The translations under genes were made by a program, and so were the position numbers. DNA of 64,000 bases from Cellvibrionaceae bacterium. Lineage in GTDB: Bacteria; Pseudomonadota; Gammaproteobacteria; Pseudomonadales; Cellvibrionaceae. This document shows, piece after piece, positions 63,083 to 64,000 of the stretch (position 1 is its first letter; each line of letters starts with the position of its first letter). The stretch covers positions 49,216 to 113,215 of the forward strand of contig JANQJP010000047.1 of NCBI GenBank assembly GCA_028281575.1. Direction: 5' to 3'. A model generated the notes under the pieces. The model was not told the DNA's origin. It saw nothing but the letters and a program-made list of their open reading frames with translations, and did not search any database.

Positions 63083-64000
63083 AAACCGCCTTTTTTATTT
63101 AAACCAAACATTTTTATAATACTAGAAGGAATCTGATTCTTCCCGAGTGGGACTAGAGTGTCTTTAGTGCTGCCACTCCAATGGTATAGGCCATCACTGG
63201 TTTTTGAGTATCGATATAATGCGCCTTTTTGACCTAGTGCCCACCAGTGACTGCCGTCAAAAAGTGCATATTTTTCAAATGCCAGATCAGAATCATTAGG
63301 TTGTATGCCAGCTTTTTTATTATTTCCCGTCCCACCTTTGATATGTTTAGAGTTAGTATGTAACTTGGGTTTAGGAGAAAAAGGAAAAACTCCATCTACT
63401 TTTACTTTAGTCAGGTCACAATTCGTATTGTGAACAAGTACTTTCGATTTACCTACAAAATAGTTGTGATCGTTCGCTACGGTTAAATTAAATACTTTGA
63501 CTAGCTCTAAATTTTTACTGATGCCTGCAATGCCAACCTCATCGCCACTCAATGTGAGTAATTGATGTGTCGTTGTTAACTGTTCAGCAGGTAACCAGCT
63601 AGATTGCTTAAGGTTATAGAATGGATGATTCGCTGTTGTCGTTATGAATTCGTTGGTAGATAGCTCTATCTCAATAAGGTTTTTTTCTTCTTCAGAGCGT
63701 ATCAAGTGCGTTACTTCCTGTAGAACCGACTTGCTTGATATCTCATCAAAGGCCCAAACCAAGTCACCGATAACAATATCCTCTATCGCTTTCAAACCAT
63801 CTGAGGTGGAAACTAATGTTCCCTCTATAAAGCTATTCTTTTTACATTGGCTAGAAATTTTCTTCCCAAATAACCCAACGATTTTTCCCGCGCCACCGCC
63901 AAGCATATTTAAAACAATAGCAGTGCCAAATTCTTTCGCGGAAAATTCCTTTTCCCCTGTAGCTACACTGAAGACGGTATGCGCCGCATGCGCCTTAGAC
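63079..64000 (-). CDS. Polymorphic toxin C-terminus with Hint domain (5' end outside)
   Basis: The frame is open to the window edge, so at least 306 residues are the C-terminal part of a longer protein. A pretoxin Hint domain starts at the Cys of SSQCKKNSFIEGTLVSTSDG and ends with VLVHN, with HPFYNL and HNYFVG motifs; it would self-cleave to release the tip. The following toxin domain of about 115 residues (TNCDLTKVKVDG to the end) contains HTNSKHIKGGTGNN and FDGSHWWALGQKGALYRYS, a plausible nuclease-type fold I do not recognise. The upstream part may be an RHS or other secreted carrier. Confidence 0.8.
   Translation of the reverse strand, partial: SKAHAAHTVFSVATGEKEFSAKEFGTAIVLNMLGGGAGKIVGLFGKKISSQCKKNSFIEGTLVSTSDGLKAIEDIVIGDLVWAFDEISSKSVLQEVTHLIRSEEEKNLIEIELSTNEFITTTANHPFYNLKQSSWLPAEQLTTTHQLLTLSGDEVGIAGISKNLELVKVFNLTVANDHNYFVGKSKVLVHNTNCDLTKVKVDGVFPFSPKPKLHTNSKHIKGGTGNNKKAGIQPNDSDLAFEKYALFDGSHWWALGQKGALYRYSKTSDGLYHWSGSTKDTLVPLGKNQIPSSIIKMFGLNKKGGL

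Noticed and set aside
1..64000. tRNA, rRNA or CRISPR loci
   Set aside because: No cloverleaf-like, ribosomal or repeat-spacer sequence was recognised by eye in the intergenic regions; a tRNA or covariance-model scan would be needed to exclude them fully.

Overview
The window is chromosomal DNA from a polarly flagellated gammaproteobacterium. Gene orders shared with Pseudomonas (flhA-flhF-fleN-fliA-che-mot-par; mtaD-ubiG-mupP-yciK; pepA-holC-valS divergent from lptFG), moderate GC and the gene content suggest a marine Cellvibrionales-type organism (Teredinibacter/Saccharophagus/Cellvibrio relatives). The taxonomic placement is inference from synteny and protein character, not from a search.

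Region 1 (1-16.9 kb) is a flagellar and chemotaxis block on the + strand. It holds flhA, flhF, fleN and fliA (export gate, polar placement and number control, sigma-28), then cheY, cheZ, cheA and cheB, the second stator pair motC/motD, the polar array partition pair parC/parP, cheW, a DUF2802 protein and a small lipoprotein-like gene. A very good sigma-54 promoter lies before flhA, and a TPR protein with a transglutaminase-like core is divergent from it. CheA has four copies of a short acidic motif in place of an ordinary P2 domain.

Region 2 (16.9-24.2 kb) holds mtaD-ubiG-mupP-yciK on the - strand, then a PAS hybrid kinase and a peroxiredoxin-glutaredoxin fusion on the + strand. Region 3 (24.2-35.6 kb) is housekeeping: pepA, holC, a hypothetical gene, a 908-aa DUF349 protein and valS on the - strand, divergent from lptF-lptG. 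Region 4 (35.6-40.4 kb) holds a small secreted protein, a cyclase-FHA protein, a DUF3108 protein, a sodium/solute symporter and a small acidic protein.

Region 5 (40.8-55 kb) is a complete type I secretion locus of Lap type: an ABC transporter with a C39-like domain lacking its Cys, a membrane fusion protein, a TolC-like pore and a 2972-aa adhesin. The adhesin has a retention module, a di-alanine LapG-type site, 16 VCBS repeats, a DUF4114-like domain and a T1SS tail. LapD and LapG are not in the window.

Region 6 (55-64 kb) is AT-richer accessory DNA. It contains a lipoprotein frame broken by two in-frame stops, a cytoplasm-type protein ending in a metzincin zinc motif, a truncated and frameshifted IS256-type transposase, a compact Tn7/Tn5053-like transposon (zinc-ribbon protein, DDE transposase, AAA ATPase, 65-aa protein) with arrays of putative transposase-binding sites at both ends, and a Hint-domain polymorphic toxin with a 4-nt overlapping immunity-type gene at the right edge.

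Two copies of a structured dispersed repeat (24.03-24.18 kb and 40.55-40.78 kb) share a core but carry different inverted-repeat arms. The best candidates for something undescribed are this repeat, the compact transposon, the CheA motif array, the metzincin protein and the Hint toxin.
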